Assembly: GCA_014825775.1 (NCBI GenBank)
Contig: MVAQ01000010.1
Location: 62,001 to 126,000 of the forward strand
Source: Krasilnikovozyma curviuscula
Taxonomy: Eukaryota > Basidiomycota > Tremellomycetes > Cystofilobasidiales > Mrakiaceae
Reading direction: 5' to 3'
DNA length: 64,000 nt
Of the stretch, positions 1 through 11,876 are shown in pieces. The notes under the pieces were generated by a model, which saw nothing but the letters and a program-made list of their open reading frames with translations, was not told where the DNA came from and searched no databases. Both the position numbers and the translations under genes were made by a program. Numbering within the stretch: position 1 is the first letter of the stretch; each line of letters opens with the position of its first letter.

Positions 1-2232
1 ATCGTGATCTTCCGAAAGAACATGCTTCAATGTAACTTCCTAAAACCAGTTACCTTATGTGTTGGAGCTGACATTCTTCGCTCTGCTTGTTTTTCTAGCG
101 CAACCAAAATACGGCGGAAACGTCTTCGGTCTCATCAAGATCATCTTCACTTCACTAGACGTTCATCAATCAATCATCATCTTCCTTTTTTCAGGACTCA
201 TCCAAGGGTTCCTCTGGACAAGACTGGCAACTCATCTTTATCCCAATTCAGGCTTTGGACTCTTCCAACCCACGACGTGAGTCTCTCTAGGCGTTAATGC
301 CTATTGGACTTCAGACTGACTTGCAGGTTTTGTTCTTTAAATTGTGGTTTCTCAGCAAACATCCATACCATTTCAATGAGAAACTCATTCTCGCTATGTC
401 CGCTCAAGCGTCTTTCAGCGTGTTTTACGCCATCAACGAATCACTTAGTGGAGGATTCAAGCCTGAATGGAAAAGCGACATTGTGAGATAGCTGCTAGTA
501 TTGGGCCAAGACACTCTGCTAACAAACAGTGGTGACTCTTCCATTGCATAGTTCCCTATTGGATCTCAAATGATCAAGAAGCTTCAGATTCTTCCATTGA
601 AGTTCGGACTCCCCCTCATACACACTGCGGCTTTCTCACTGGTCTTTTGGTTGACGAGAAGAAGTATCTGGACTTTCTTAGTGACTCGTTTTGGTTTACT
701 CACAAGGTGAAATTCCGTGAGCGTATATGTCTCCTTCTGGCCTTGCTCTGATGCAAATATTCTTTCTTAAACCTGCAGACCATACATTGCCAACTTTGTC
801 AGACCCCGTATAGGCCCTGTCACCCCTGGCACGGTCGTCAAAGTGTTGGTCTTGGAGATCTTCACAGTAGCCTGTTGGGAAATGGCTCAAACTGTCTTGA
901 ACGTCTACATGACCCAACCAATGTTGATCTCATCTCACGCTACTTCACCAATCAAAAGTCTGTTGGGTGGAATAGAAAGTGCTTCAAATTCTTACTTTGC
1001 TGTACGTTCCCTTGGATGATTGGATCATTGAGGACCGCCAGCTGACAAGTTCACATTTCCTCCTTCACGAAGTACTTCGCTCAATTTGAATTGGCTCACT
1101 TGTCTGTGTGCTCTCCTAAGCGAAGATCGGAGATTTACAACGACGTTTCCAGTAATGGTTCCAACTCTTCTTCAAGATCAGCTGCAGCAGCGACGACCTG
1201 GGAGCTACTGTTTGATCTGGAAATTGGATTGCTACAAAAATCAATGATCACTCTTCAAGAGCGAGGAAAGCTTGCTAAAAAAGCAGCACCGTCTCCTCTA
1301 GCTTCAGCTACATCCGCGTCAATCTCAACATCATCACCTAGCAAACCAATTCAGCTCAAGAATGATTCCTCTATTTTCATCCCACAACCAAAAAAGAGCT
1401 TTGTACAGAATCTGATAGATAATCCAGCTTCTAACAGTATCTCTCTTTCCCCGAAACCTCATCAAGCCCCAGCGACTCCACTGCTTCCTCCTTCTCAAGC
1501 GCTATCAAATCCAGCTACAACTAGAGTTCCAGCAATCTTCACGTCGGAGTCATCCACTGCACCTCCATCTGCAGATACCTCGCCACTTTCGATGCCCCGC
1601 GCCGTTTCACCTAGCGGTGGACTCTCGATTTGGGACAACGTTTGGAGAGCTATTCCTGTGGAAGTGAGGGCAAAAGTAGACTTTGAGTTTGTCAGGAAGA
1701 TGAAAGCTAAATTGGTGGCTAAGGAAAGGATCGAAGCTTCGTTGAGTGACAGGAAGAGAGATGGGCTGATCGTTCAAAGTCAGTCTTTCTGCGTTTAACC
1801 GGGTTGAGAATCAATTTGACCTGTTGATTTACCATTTTCAGCGATATCGGCGCTCATCTCTGCTTCCCTTGTTGAAGACCCGTATGGACAAGTGCAAAGA
1901 TCGATCCCTCGCACTCTTGATGTTCTGACATCGTACCTCGACGCTGTCGACGACTTCATCACTGAGCTTGGGACCATTGGCACCACCCCGGAGGAGAGAG
2001 ATGAAGTGAGATTGTTCATAAAGAAGGAGGTTGATACTTTCAGAGAAGGTGTGTAGATTTATCAATGGGCCTTGTGTTGCTGGTTGCTCTGACGTAGTTC
2101 TGCTTACTCTTCTTGCTTCTTCTAGGTCTGAAAGAAGGAACTGCTCAGATCGTCGAGACGTTTAGCGATCATCTTGATGCTTTCAAGCTACCCGGTAAGC
2201 TAAAAGGGAAGTTGGAGAAGGTATTACAGTGA
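1..2232 (+). CDS. NDC1: Nucleoporin NDC1 (5' end outside window)
   Basis: Integral membrane nucleoporin that anchors nuclear pore complexes and the spindle pole body in the nuclear envelope. The visible part starts in an intron; an exon opens near base 50 after a CCAG acceptor. Hydrophobic stretches (ELTFFALLVFL, IIIFLFSGLIQGFLW) are followed by LILAMSAQASFSVFYAI and the conserved ELAHLSVCSPKRRSEIY block, a long Ser/Pro-rich linker (about 1240-1620), and a C-terminal block ALISASLVEDPYGQVQRSIP typical of the Ndc1/Nup family. At least five introns are needed; the acceptor near 356 (TTTCTCAG) keeps the frame between FGLFQPT and KHPYHF. The stop is at 2230-2232. Family assignment rests on the C-terminal blocks and the membrane/linker layout; the N-terminus cannot be judged. 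Confidence 0.85.
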
Positions 2233-2630
2233 TTTCAGGCTTAACTAAAGAGGAAGATGGCTGAAGCTGGAGGTTGCTCAGCTGGATGGATGTGCGTCAA
2301 GTCATCGCGACTTCCTTTTATTTTCTTGGCAAGCATTCAGCCATTTGCATTGTCATCGATATAATTACTTCAATGATCTCTAAATCTAAGTCCGCCAAGC
2401 AAGAAGCAAATGCGTTTCGAAAAATACTGTAAGTACCATGGCGAACTGCCGCAGCAGTAGGTTCAGCTTCAAACTGCAACGACGCGTACCTGTAGGCTTT
2501 GAAGTACTACTTCCCTCCCTTTTGCAGCAAGGTTTGGGGCCATCAAACCACTTGAGATTGGTAATCCTCATACCTGATGCAGTGACGACCACTCTCAAGT
2601 TTCCTCTCCGATTCGAACCCAGCCACGACG
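2233..2630. other. Intergenic, NDC1 3' / PER1 5' region
   Basis: Non-coding stretch between two genes on the same strand. It must hold the NDC1 terminator and the PER1 promoter. I see no TATA box, tRNA or repeat in it. Confidence 0.5.
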
Positions 2631-3984
2631 ATGCTCAGGCCATCCGTTATTCGGTTAGCTTGCTTGCTTTTTCTTCTCTCCTTGGCAACTGGAGCTCTAG
2701 CTTCTTCAGGAGATACAAATGTACGTATTTAGAGCTATTATTCGACCTTGCAGGTCCCACTAAACTGCCCAGCTGCCTTCGCAATTGCCTTCTGTGCTCA
2801 CCTACCTCACTGTCCTTTGCTCTGCAGCCACTCTACAAGATCTGTGTAGCAGAATGTACTTACCCCTGCTCATCACTAGATGCACCATCTCCCGATCCGC
2901 TACTCCGAATCGGTGGTTGGACGTGTCTGTCGGACTGCAGGTACACCTGTATGAGATCGATGTCCCAGTTCAACAAGAAAACTGATCTAGCCCAGCAGCA
3001 ATACTTTGGGAAATGGCCGTTCATCAGACTGGGATTTATTCAGGAACCAGCTTCGGTTTTCTTCAGCTTGGGAAATCTGTGGGTTCATTTGAAGGGAATC
3101 TTTGAAGTACGACGGCGCGTCGGGAAGAATGCTGTAGGGAGGAGTGCAATTATCGGATGGGGTGTCATTGGGATCAATACATGGATATGGAGTGCAGTTT
3201 TTCATACCAGAGGTGAGTGATTCCCTTTCTATCAGGCCTGTTTGCTCTCGATAGCAATTGTCTAATGTCGCCTGCTTCCCGGCTGCGGTGCCGATAGATC
3301 TACCCTGGACGGAGAAACTCGATTATTTCTCAGCGGCCTTATCCCTCACCTATTCCTGTCTCTTCACTCTATTCCGACTCCATTTGCTACCATCCAACCG
3401 AACAGGTCTACCAAAGTACTTTGTTCCTCTCACCGCCACCTTCAGCATCATCTATCTCACTCACATCGCATACCTTGGTCTCAGTGAAAAATTCGACTAC
3501 AGCTGGAACATGAAATACGCTCTCATGATGGGTGGAGCCTACAACTTACTCTGGATCTCCTATACCTTCTCCTTCGTCCCGGTCTTCCAGCGCCTCAAGA
3601 GATCAGGGTCATACAACACTCTACTCAAAAGAAGCATTCCACTTCCTTATCCCGAAGGTGTCACTCTTCCTGGAGGTGGAGGTCTCTCAAACCGCCCACC
3701 CAAATTTTACACCCAGCCGGCGCTCATTTCCCTCGCGTTCACTGTCGCGATGGGTCTTGAACTCTTCGACTTCCCGCCAATTTTTGGAGTGATTGATGCT
3801 CATAGTTTGTGGCATGCCGTAAGTCTAGTTCTTTTCTACTACTGCCTCGCTTGGCGCAGATCATTCATAGTTAACTGGTTTCCAGGCTACCTGGGCAATT
3901 ATACCGTTCTTCTACGAGTTCTTGATACTCGATGCAAAAATGTTGGATAGTGGAAAGAGTGCAGAAGAAGGGCTGGTCAGGTGA
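2631..3984 (+). CDS. PER1: PER1 / PGAP3 GPI-phospholipid remodelling protein
   Basis: ER membrane protein that removes the unsaturated acyl chain from the GPI lipid of newly made anchored proteins. The start at 2631 gives a clear signal peptide (MLRPSVIRLACLLFLLSLAT). Intron 1 (2721-2827) joins DTN to PLYKICVAECTYPC. The Cys-rich lumenal part contains WTCLSDCRYTCM. Several membrane segments follow. CREST-superfamily residues are visible: Ser and His in WSAVFHTRD and the HxxxH in DAHSLWHA. Further introns lie at about 3213-3298 and near 3821-3886. The protein is about 360 residues, normal for the family. Because the same window encodes a putative GPI protein (31082-31956), PER1 is a plausible processing partner, but that is only inference. 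Confidence 0.95.
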
Positions 3985-4707
3985 TGGAAAGAAAACACGA
4001 TCCAATCAGAAAAAACACCATGGAACGCTGAACAAAGGATTATAAGGATTTTATGGAGGTTCACCGTCGTTAGATAGATACGTGGCTATTCGAATGAATC
4101 TATAGCTGCGACATGGTAAATTTGGAAGTCTTGAAGTGCCAGATGGCTCTTTCACTTCAAGTCACTTCCAAGTGAGTCGAAAGAGAGACATGCATAAGAA
4201 TAGTGCTCACAAAACCGTGTGGAGGCGGCTCTGATCCCCATCCAGAATTAGGTGCGCAAGCACAATATCCTTTTTAAACTAGAATTTGAGGAACCCGCGA
4301 TTGCAAGTATTCTTCGAGCGTACCTGATGAACACCATACATTCCGAAACTTGATTGAACTATTGGACTGTGAGTTTGCTGCTGTGGCTGCGGAACAGATG
4401 GGCAAACGCGGACACCTGCACCTCGCCGCGTAGGAAATTCCCCGACAATCCTGTAAGATCACCCTGCTCCTTCGTTTGATGCAGGCTATGGTGAAAGGTA
4501 CACGCATATTCATGCTGAGAGATGCCTTTCCTTCAACCGGAAGCTACCCATTAGGTACAATTGATAGTATAGACACAAATCAAAACAATGACAAAGCTGG
4601 CTTTTTTTACGACAATCTCACAGCGCAACAACCCCCGTTTCAATTTCCAGACCCGACAGACCCTTTTAAAATTAACCGTACCATTGTAACCATACCATTG
4701 TCATTAG
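3985..4707. other. Convergent intergenic region
   Basis: Shared 3' region of PER1 (+) and the AT-hook gene (-). No protein-coding frame with splice support is seen. Two nested hairpin-forming repeats lie at 4130-4175 (listed separately). Confidence 0.5.
4130..4175. repeat. Paired inverted repeats downstream of PER1
   Basis: A 9-bp perfect inverted repeat, CTTGAAGTG at 4130-4138 and CACTTCAAG at 4153-4161, is followed directly by TCACTT/AAGTGA (4162-4167 and 4170-4175, 2-nt loop). They could fold as adjacent hairpins in the PER1 3' transcript. Chance cannot be excluded. Confidence 0.35.
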
Positions 4708-6324
4708 TTATTCTTGAGTAGGCATGACGTTGATTCCGTTTGGTCCATTAGACAAAGAAGCGATGGCAGCCAAAATAGCGTCTGAGTCCGCCAAAGGGTT
4801 CTCAATACCATCGGCTTGGACAAAGGTTCCTGGAGCCAAGCCAGCGATGCCTTCGAAGGCACCGCCTAAGTTGATGTCTTCCAACCCGGTGCTGGAGGTG
4901 CTTCCTGCTCCGCCCATTCCACTCATGTTGGCGAATGAGGCGAGTTCAGCGGCAGCCAAAAGAGCGTTGGCTTGATCCCCGCCATTGGATCCAGATGGAC
5001 CGGCAAGGACGTTGTCGACGTATTCCTGTGATGGAGGGAAAGGAGGAGCGACAGCAGCAGGTTTGGCTTTTTTCTTGGGCTCCTGTCAACGTCAAATAGG
5101 GAAATAGCTCAACAAATAGGTTAAAATGACGTTGGTGAATCGAAGGCAAACTTACCTCATCGTCACCCTCTTCGTAATCTTCGTCCGAAGGATCGTACTC
5201 ATCGTCTTCTTTGATGACGTTACCGTCTTCATCGATCTCTTCACCATCAGAGTTGACATTTTCAGCCATGGATTTACGTGACGTCTTTGTCAGACGACGA
5301 GAGGATCTCTTGAGAGGCTAACGCGGGACATTAAAGCAGCAGTATCAGTCGCTTGATAGAGGCTCGGGATGGTGGAGATCACTAACAGTACCACCCATCT
5401 CAGCAAGAACACGGGGCGGCAAAGGTCCGCCTTGCTCAAGAGCGTTGTCAAACTCCATCTCAGTCCTCTCTTCCAATTCCCTGAGAGCGCGTTCCTCAGC
5501 CAATCGCTTTTCGCGCTTCTCCTTTTTGAGTCTACGAGCTTCTTCCTTGACTGGATCATATGGAGCGTTTGGGTCTTTACGTGGACGTCCTCTTGGGTTT
5601 TTGGGAGGTGGCTGACAGTCGTACAGGAAGAAGTCAGTGTTGTCGATGATGAAGACACGAGCGCGACTTACAGGAAGCGGGTTACCATCTGCATCCAAAG
5701 GACGAGCTTTGGGTGGTCTACCTCTTGGTCCTCTAGCTTTCGGTGGGTCTGATGGGTTCTTCTTTGGTCTGCCTCTACCTCTCTTTACAGGGACTGGATT
5801 TCCCTCGGCATCGAGTTCAGGTGGAGGTGGTGGAGCGTAGTCTTGTGGCATGAGATCAGCTTCTCCATCTGGAAGGTTATGCAAGAGAAGTGAAGCCAAT
5901 GTTGCCGCTGATTCAGCACTCTACAAAAATATCGTGAGCATAGGTTCAGTTCGGTGGGGAAACAACGCGTGAAATTTGAGAAGGCAAACTCACGACTTGT
6001 GTGGGGTCTTCCTCTAGCAAAAGAGATGGATCGAGCTCTACTTTTTGCCTCTTCGATTCATCATCCTGCGTCAGCAAGAACGGAAATGCATTAGTGACCA
6101 CATGCTGCCAGGCTTTGACCAGCGCTAAGCCGACAGAGAAGAAAACAAGGACGGCTCACGTAACCTCCCTCATCTTCGTTCTTTCGCTTAAGACTAATCT
6201 CAACTTCATCAATTTGCGCTTGAGCTCCACTCCCAGGCAGGTTGTTGAAGACAGCCTCAGGAAGGTATTGCCTCGCCAATGCCTCCAGAGTCACAGATCC
6301 ACCTTCTTCTTGAGGAGCTGACAT
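4708..6324 (-). CDS. AT-hook DNA-binding protein
   Basis: Protein of about 410 residues in six exons, not recognised as a named gene. Start MSAPQEEGGSV at 6324. Three AT-hook motifs with RGRP cores lie in the middle: KRGRGRPKK, RGPRGRPPK and NPRGRPRKDP. The first and last are strong minor-groove AT-tract binders. A Lys/Arg/Glu-rich helix (REL/EER, about 5390-5520) and an acidic stretch (NSDGEEIDEDGNVIKEDDEYDPSDEDYEEGDDE split over its length) follow. The C-terminus is Ala/Gly-rich. Known AT-hook proteins act as architectural chromatin factors; a nuclear role is inferred. All introns are phase-consistent GT-AG. The frame is open for about 130 codons upstream of this ATG, but that part reads like promoter. 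Confidence 0.8.
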
Positions 6325-7209
6325 ATTACTGAGTGTATGATTACTAATGATGAGGTGGGAATTGGAAGAGGGGAGTGGCGATATACAGAGGGAACGGATG
6401 TCGATCCAGAGAAGGGAATGGCGGGACGGGTGTGATAAACAAATTGGGCCAACGTTCCAGGCGCAGTGATGCCGACAAAGACACAAATAGAAGGCATGAG
6501 AGGAAACAGAAAAGGCGTCAAAGGTCAGTCCAAGAGGAGGCACAGTTCTAAACTCATCAACAGAGTAGGTACGAACGTGATGGGATTCTCTCGATTGGAG
6601 TAGATTACAGCAGGCCCTCCCGTATTTTGAGCCTGGCAAAGCAAACTTCTGGTACTCTATACCAACAGGATACATGTTAGAGTACAGCACAGCCCAAGGC
6701 AGTGTCAGAATCAAAACAAAGAGCGAGATGAGCCCTTTGGAACGAAGGGGGGGGGAAAAAGACTGAGAAAAGGACGGAAAAATGGGCTGACTTTTTGGGT
6801 TTATTTGGTGACAATTATTCCTCTCTTCGCCTAGGAATCCTATTGTATCTTGGACCTTGTAGCCAGGTACAGAGTCTCGTCAGAGCTTGTTCAGGTTGAG
6901 AGGGAAAAATCGTTTGAAAATGATTCGAGAGACGTCGTCGCTCAGCGCAACCATGGACTGCCCTTTCGAGTCGGGAAAACTTGCGTCTGGGGACGCACAC
7001 CAAACTGCGAAGTATTTGGAGCTGTTTGTTGATCACCAGTCGGAGGTGTCATTAAGCAGTTGGAATCCATCTGGAAAACCCAGGTTTTAGAGGCTGAAAA
7101 AAGACCGCAACTGAAGGTATTGCAGCGACGTCAATACAACTGCGACTTTCAGGCTTTCCGCGCTGTAGCAAGGACCCTTCATCCATCACCTCGAATTTCT
7201 CACTGGAAC
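6325..7209. promoter_or_regulatory. Divergent promoter region, AT-hook gene / TMA20
   Basis: Region of 885 bp between two divergent start codons. It contains a G9 run near 6750 and a short open frame from an ATG at 6920 on the + strand, which has no recognisable product. No other element is evident. Confidence 0.4.
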
Positions 7210-8536
7210 ATGTTCAAAAAGTGAGCTACCCCAATTATGTATCACTGAAGACTTTGTGAAGCTGATCAGCTTGCTTATCCCACAGATTCTCCGTTAAGGA
7301 GGACGTTTCCTCGACAAATTCTCTCAAGTCGTCATTACAACGAAACATCCGATCCAAAGTGCTTGAACAGTATCCATATCTTGCTGAACTGAGTGGGTCT
7401 ACTGAAGAGGGTAAAGAAGGGGAGGTCATCTTAGATCTGGTGTGGAACAAGAAGGAGAGTCTGACTCTGGCGAAATGGTAAGCCGATTTTATACTTCTCC
7501 TCGACATGTTTGTGCACTTTGAGAGGAGAAGAGAAGAAAGAGCTTAATTTTATTGATGACTGATGTAAACCCTTCATCCTCTCTTCTGTGTTTTTCAGTC
7601 GTGAACACATTTCAATCTACACCATCAACTCAATACCTCTTTTCTTCCAACATTTCGACGGTCCATTCTGGCCGACACTGAAGCTGATGCACCAATGTAA
7701 GCATTTTGTTTTTGCTAATGCTTTGTACTCGCCTAGGAGCACGAGGGTGCGAGAGGCGGCGGAATGTCTTTGCGCTGGTGTTGGGGTTTCATGTCTTTGA
7801 CAGCTGGTCGCTTACCTTCTCTCAAATCGCGCTGGAGAAAAGGGTTTAGTTTGCCCATCATAGCACCCTCTTTCGTCTGTACTGTGGCCTCAACCAAGCT
7901 GTACATTCACCTCTGCAGATCGTCGTGTCGCCATTCCCTTCACACTCTATACCTCCCTTTCACTGAGACAGAAGGCTGACTCTCGGCGTGTTTACTTCTT
8001 TCTTTTTCCAATCTTACCAGTTCCTGATATGATGCCGCATGTCTCAGTCGACAGAGGCGCGATCCGATTCCTGCTTGCCGTAAGTATCATCTTCCCTGTT
8101 CCTCATTCATCCAGACCCTATCCAGACTTCGACCTATAATTGGAATATCTGAAATTTTGTTTCCCTCCTCTTTAGGGAGCAAACATGATGGCACCTGGCC
8201 TGACATCCCCAGGAGGGTCCTTACCCCCCAAAGAACTTGCGTTGGAGAAGGACACACCGGTGGCTATCTTTGCAGAGGGCAAGGAGCACTGTGTGGGTGT
8301 GGGTTTACTGAAGATGGGTACTGAGGAGATCAAGAGTGTGAAGTAAGTCCCATGTTTCCAGTTCGGTACTCTGGGTAGATTGAGCATTATCGCGACAAGA
8401 AATCGGAAGCTGCCGTCTAAGTTAAAAAAATGACCGAGGCTGACATCGACTCTCTTCTTTTTTTTACAGTAAGGGAATTGCGATCGAAACAGTGCATTAC
8501 CTTGGTGACGACCTATGGGCTATTAAGGATATCTAA
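7210..8536 (+). CDS. TMA20: TMA20 / MCT-1 translation factor (PUA domain)
   Basis: Homologue of yeast Tma20 and human MCTS1, which with Tma22/DENR recycles 40S subunits and promotes re-initiation. MFKKFSVKEDVSSTNSLK matches the MCT-1 N-terminus. AKCREHISIYTINSIPLFF and DGPFWPTLKLMHQ lead into the PUA domain (VSVDRGAIRFLLAGANMMAPGL), and the end VNKGIAIETVHYLGDDLW is diagnostic. The first coding exon is only 11 nt (7210-7220). One intron of about 325 nt (after LMHQ, near 7696-8020) is long for this genome; its flanks join LMHQ to FPDMMPHV exactly as in the family. About 180 residues, the usual length. Convergent with the hydrolase at 8699. Confidence 0.95.
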
Positions 8537-8698
8537 AACACATAGACTGCAGATGTATAAACATGGGACCCTATGAAGTCTTTCGGAAGTATCAACAAAG
8601 GAATCGTTAGCATGTTTCAAGTCAATTATGAGGTCATTATATGTTTATTCTTAAATCCATCTTCAAGCCATCACCTTCGCCCCTGTCCTATATGGACA

Positions 8699-9697
8699 TC
8701 AAACTCCTTCCGTTAAATTCAACAACTCTGTCCACAACTCGTCTTGGTAGAACAACGATGAAATATGACCACCAGGCACCAGCTTGAGATGACTGTTTCT
8801 GTAGTTTGCCTCCAGCCACTTGTTCATTTCGCTGCCCAGCGCATCAGCAGTCGAAGCGACGACAAGGATTGGCTTCGATGCATGCTCGTCGTCTAACGCA
8901 GCGGGAGAGAACCCCCAGTCACAATGCAGTACATCTGAAACATCCATGAACCCATCCCAATTGTTTGTGCTCCTCATAACGGTCTCTGCCATGCGGCGAA
9001 TGAAATCCGCGCGCGTGCCATCGTACGCGGACGAAGTAAGGAACTCGTCAAACTTGATGATTTCGTCGGCATCCATCTTGTCGAAGAGACCTTGTCGGAG
9101 GAGAGACTCAGCCCCATCGAGGGTGGATGCCTTCCAGGAGACGAAGAACGCCAGAGTGCGTTGTAAGAGGCGGAAGGGAATAATCTGGCTCGGTGGGCCT
9201 ACAGAAATCCAATTGGACCAGATGAGACCTTTTGCGTAGTCTGTGTCGTGTTTGAAAGGACTGAAAGGTGCGCCAATGAAGCAGCCTGCGATGTGTCGAC
9301 CGTGTGGGAAGATGTCATACGGAGCGCCATACAATATCTGAGCGTGGACCGTTCCGTAGGACCCCCCAACGACGAAGAGCTTGCTGATCCCATCTGGATG
9401 AAGGTTGTCGAGGAGCATTGTGATGGACTCAGCGAGGTCGCGGTGGTAAGTCGAGTATGGAGCGGCTGGCGGCGGCGCAGGAATGAAGGACGAGGAGTTG
9501 CCTTGGCCAGGGAGGGTAATACTGATCCAGTGGATGTCAAGCTCAAGGAGGGGTTTAGGAACGTTGTCTGCTACACCAACGCTGAACAGGCCAGGGAAGA
9601 AGACGGCAACGTTTTTGCTAGATGGATTGCCGTTGTGGGCGTAGGCAAGCTGACGGTTGTTGGGGAGAGGAAGGATGTGCTCCTGACGACCATCCAT
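8699..9697 (-). CDS. Alpha/beta-hydrolase family protein
   Basis: Single-exon protein of 332 residues. The alpha/beta-hydrolase triad can be placed: nucleophile Ser in VVGGSYGTVHA (GxSxG), Asp in VVASTADALGSEM and His in PGGHISSLFY. The oxyanion region is VFFPGLFSVG. No signal peptide or membrane segment is seen, so it is probably cytosolic. The substrate is unknown; similar fungal proteins are annotated only by fold. A likely 5'-UTR intron lies just upstream (9703-9783). Confidence 0.85.
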   Translation of the reverse strand: MDGRQEHILPLPNNRQLAYAHNGNPSSKNVAVFFPGLFSVGVADNVPKPLLELDIHWISITLPGQGNSSSFIPAPPPAAPYSTYHRDLAESITMLLDNLHPDGISKLFVVGGSYGTVHAQILYGAPYDIFPHGRHIAGCFIGAPFSPFKHDTDYAKGLIWSNWISVGPPSQIIPFRLLQRTLAFFVSWKASTLDGAESLLRQGLFDKMDADEIIKFDEFLTSSAYDGTRADFIRRMAETVMRSTNNWDGFMDVSDVLHCDWGFSPAALDDEHASKPILVVASTADALGSEMNKWLEANYRNSHLKLVPGGHISSLFYQDELWTELLNLTEGV

Positions 9698-9702
9698 GGT
9701 GT

Positions 9703-9783
9703 CTACAGAGGTGAAATGTACTGTCGTAGAACTCGAGAGATGTTAGGAGACACGATTTCTCGACTTCGAAGGTGGTGACTTAC
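9703..9783 (-). other. Probable 5'-UTR intron of the hydrolase gene
   Basis: On the minus strand a CAG|GTAAGT donor (first intron base 9783) and a CTGTAG acceptor (last intron base 9703) frame an 81-nt intron ending five bases before the ATG. Inferred from splice consensus only. Confidence 0.55.
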
Positions 9784-10959
9784 CTGAATAATCTTGGGTT
9801 GGCTTCTCTGCCCTAATAATGAAACAAAGAAGCAGGGATTAGAGAAAATGTGTCGTAGAAGTTGGGAGCCAACCTGCCCTTTTGTTTATACCAAGCCTTC
9901 AAGCAACCACACCTCGCTTGCATGACAAGAAGGTTCGGCGGCGGTCCACCGCCTTGTTTACCAATTCTCGTAAAACGACTGATTTGCGTAGCATAAAGGC
10001 GCTTCTTTCTTGAGGAGAAGTGGTTCGCTTGCTTTATGATAACATCGATAGCAAAGCGGGATCGGTGCGTCGCCGCAAACGCAAAAAGTATACCATATCT
10101 AACATGAACTGCAATAGCACCTGGAGCGAGTGAGTTTCGGATTGAATATCTTGCTTTAGATGATGTATGTGAAGATCAAATAGATTCCTGTTTTTGATGT
10201 GCAGGGGCACCTGCACAGATAACGTGAAGTGCGATGAACGAGCAACAATATACCTCAATAAAGGGTCCAGCGAAAGATTAGAGACTAAAAAAATTGCTCA
10301 AAAGTGCATGTCACAGTATCCATTGAACCTGGCAACTTCCAGAGCTCTGGTAAGGAAGAGCAGTGAATGCGACTTGAATAGAAAGAGTTGGCTGCAATGA
10401 GTTTGAATCGTTGATCGACCGCAATGTTCTCCCTTCGCGCACTTGGTCGTTGCCATCGCCGTTCACCGTCAAACCTAACTTATATCTTTGTTTTCGTCAA
10501 GTGAGCCAGGTGGGCGTGGGAACCCAAGCGATAGTAGGAGATACGAGTTCAGAGCCAAAGAGGATCAGCATCAAGACGGCTCAAAAGGAAAGCGACGATG
10601 CTGCACGAGAGAGAATCATTCAGAAAACAGCATCACTTCCTCTATTGAAGACGTGTAGAAGGGTCAAGTTCAAGCTGCACATGCTCTGGGGGCGGAATGA
10701 TGGCAATGATGGAAGTTTACTCCTTTGTCGCAAATCTCCCCATTTTTCTAGGGAACCTTACCTCTTCGGCTTCAGGATGAGCTTCATTTCCTTTCCAACC
10801 AGAACTCCTATATAATTACATGAAAATATTGAACATTTGCTAAAATACCTGACCGGCTAATCTCGGCGCCACAAGTCAGCCACCAATCCATCCGAGGTTG
10901 GGCATGAATCCCTTTCGCTGCTTGGACACTACCCTCATTTCACTCTATAATCCTTGTAA
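9784..10959. other. Intergenic region before RidA gene
   Basis: About 1.2 kb between divergent genes. Short open frames (for example near 10411-10815 +) show no family features or splice support. Presumably it holds two promoters; no TATA box is obvious. Confidence 0.4.
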
Positions 10960-11775
10960 ATGCCATCCGAAGCTCAAGTCACCCTTACCACCGATGCTCC
11001 AGCCCCTTTGAAGGTCTACTCTCAGGGAGGTTAGTCGACCCAACTAAGTCGCCGTCCATTATTTACTTTTGGCTGATTGTTTCTAAATCTAGTCCGAGCT
11101 GGAGATCTCTACTACACCAGTGGATCTGTAGGTATGAGAGCTGACGGATCTATGGTCGAAGGAACCGTCCAGGTAAGTCTCTTCAAACTGAGACGTGGAA
11201 AAAGGAATGGCTCCCCAACGTCCTTTCACACTTTTTCTTAACTGGCTTCTTTTCTTTCGTTGAACGACAGGACCGAACGAAGCAGGTCATTGCCAACTTA
11301 GAAGCTGTCCTCAAGGCTGCTGGTCTCGGTCTCAAAGACGTCATCAAGGCAAACATCTACCTCTCGAAGATCGGAGAGGACTTCCACAAAGTCAATGAGA
11401 CGTACTTGAGCTTGATGCCCGAACCAAAGGTAAGTCTACAATATCTTCGTTTATGCTGTGGTGCTGGTGGGGAGGAGAAAAGGTCGTTATTTATATGTCC
11501 ATATCGTTAATGCCACTAACGCGTTTTGTCTTCGCGCTCATGACAGCCCGCTAGAACCTGCATTGGTGTCTACGAGCTCCCATTGAAGACTGATGTTGAG
11601 TAAGTTAACTTTGAGCGCTTTGGTACCTCAATTTTTCGACTGACGGATCGTCTTTCGCCCACCTTGTAGAATTGAGTCAGTCTTGCACATTAGTCCCTTC
11701 GGTCTTCTGAGGGTACTCACTAACCATTTTGAGGCTTTTTACAGGTTCGTTGCTTATTTCCCAAAGTCTGAGTAA
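10960..11775 (+). CDS. RidA / YjgF-type enamine-imine deaminase
   Basis: Small enzyme of the Rid family, which hydrolyses reactive 2-aminoacrylate and related imines made by PLP enzymes. MPSEAQVTLTTDAP is followed by the family core: YSQGVRAGDLYYTSGSVG, ANLEAVLKAAGLGLKDVIK and the catalytic-site signature PARTCIGVYELP with the conserved Arg. Introns fall after YSQG, TVQ, EPK, near TDVE and near VEIE; the last exon ends EFVAYFPKSE at 11773-11775. About 130 residues, as usual. No strong mitochondrial presequence is seen, so a cytosolic form is likelier than an Mmf1-like one. Confidence 0.92.
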
Positions 11776-11876
11776 AGGATTGAAAAAGAATAACAGCCCG
11801 ATGGGGCGTAGTGTACTTGCGATCATATGAGACTTCTTTGAACGACGTCCTTCAGTAAACCACAACGTTATTTTAT

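Noticed and set aside
2600..2630. GATTCGAACCC, resembling a reversed tRNA B box
   Set aside because: No A box or cloverleaf can be built around it; it overlaps the PER1 leader and signal-peptide exon.
6325..6714. In-frame open extension upstream of the AT-hook protein
   Set aside because: Cys/His/Ser-rich and hydrophobic, unlike the rest of the protein; MSAPQEEGG is a better start. Kept as non-coding.
9248..9778. Long + strand open frame
   Set aside because: Antisense shadow of the intact alpha/beta-hydrolase, whose catalytic motifs are on the minus strand.
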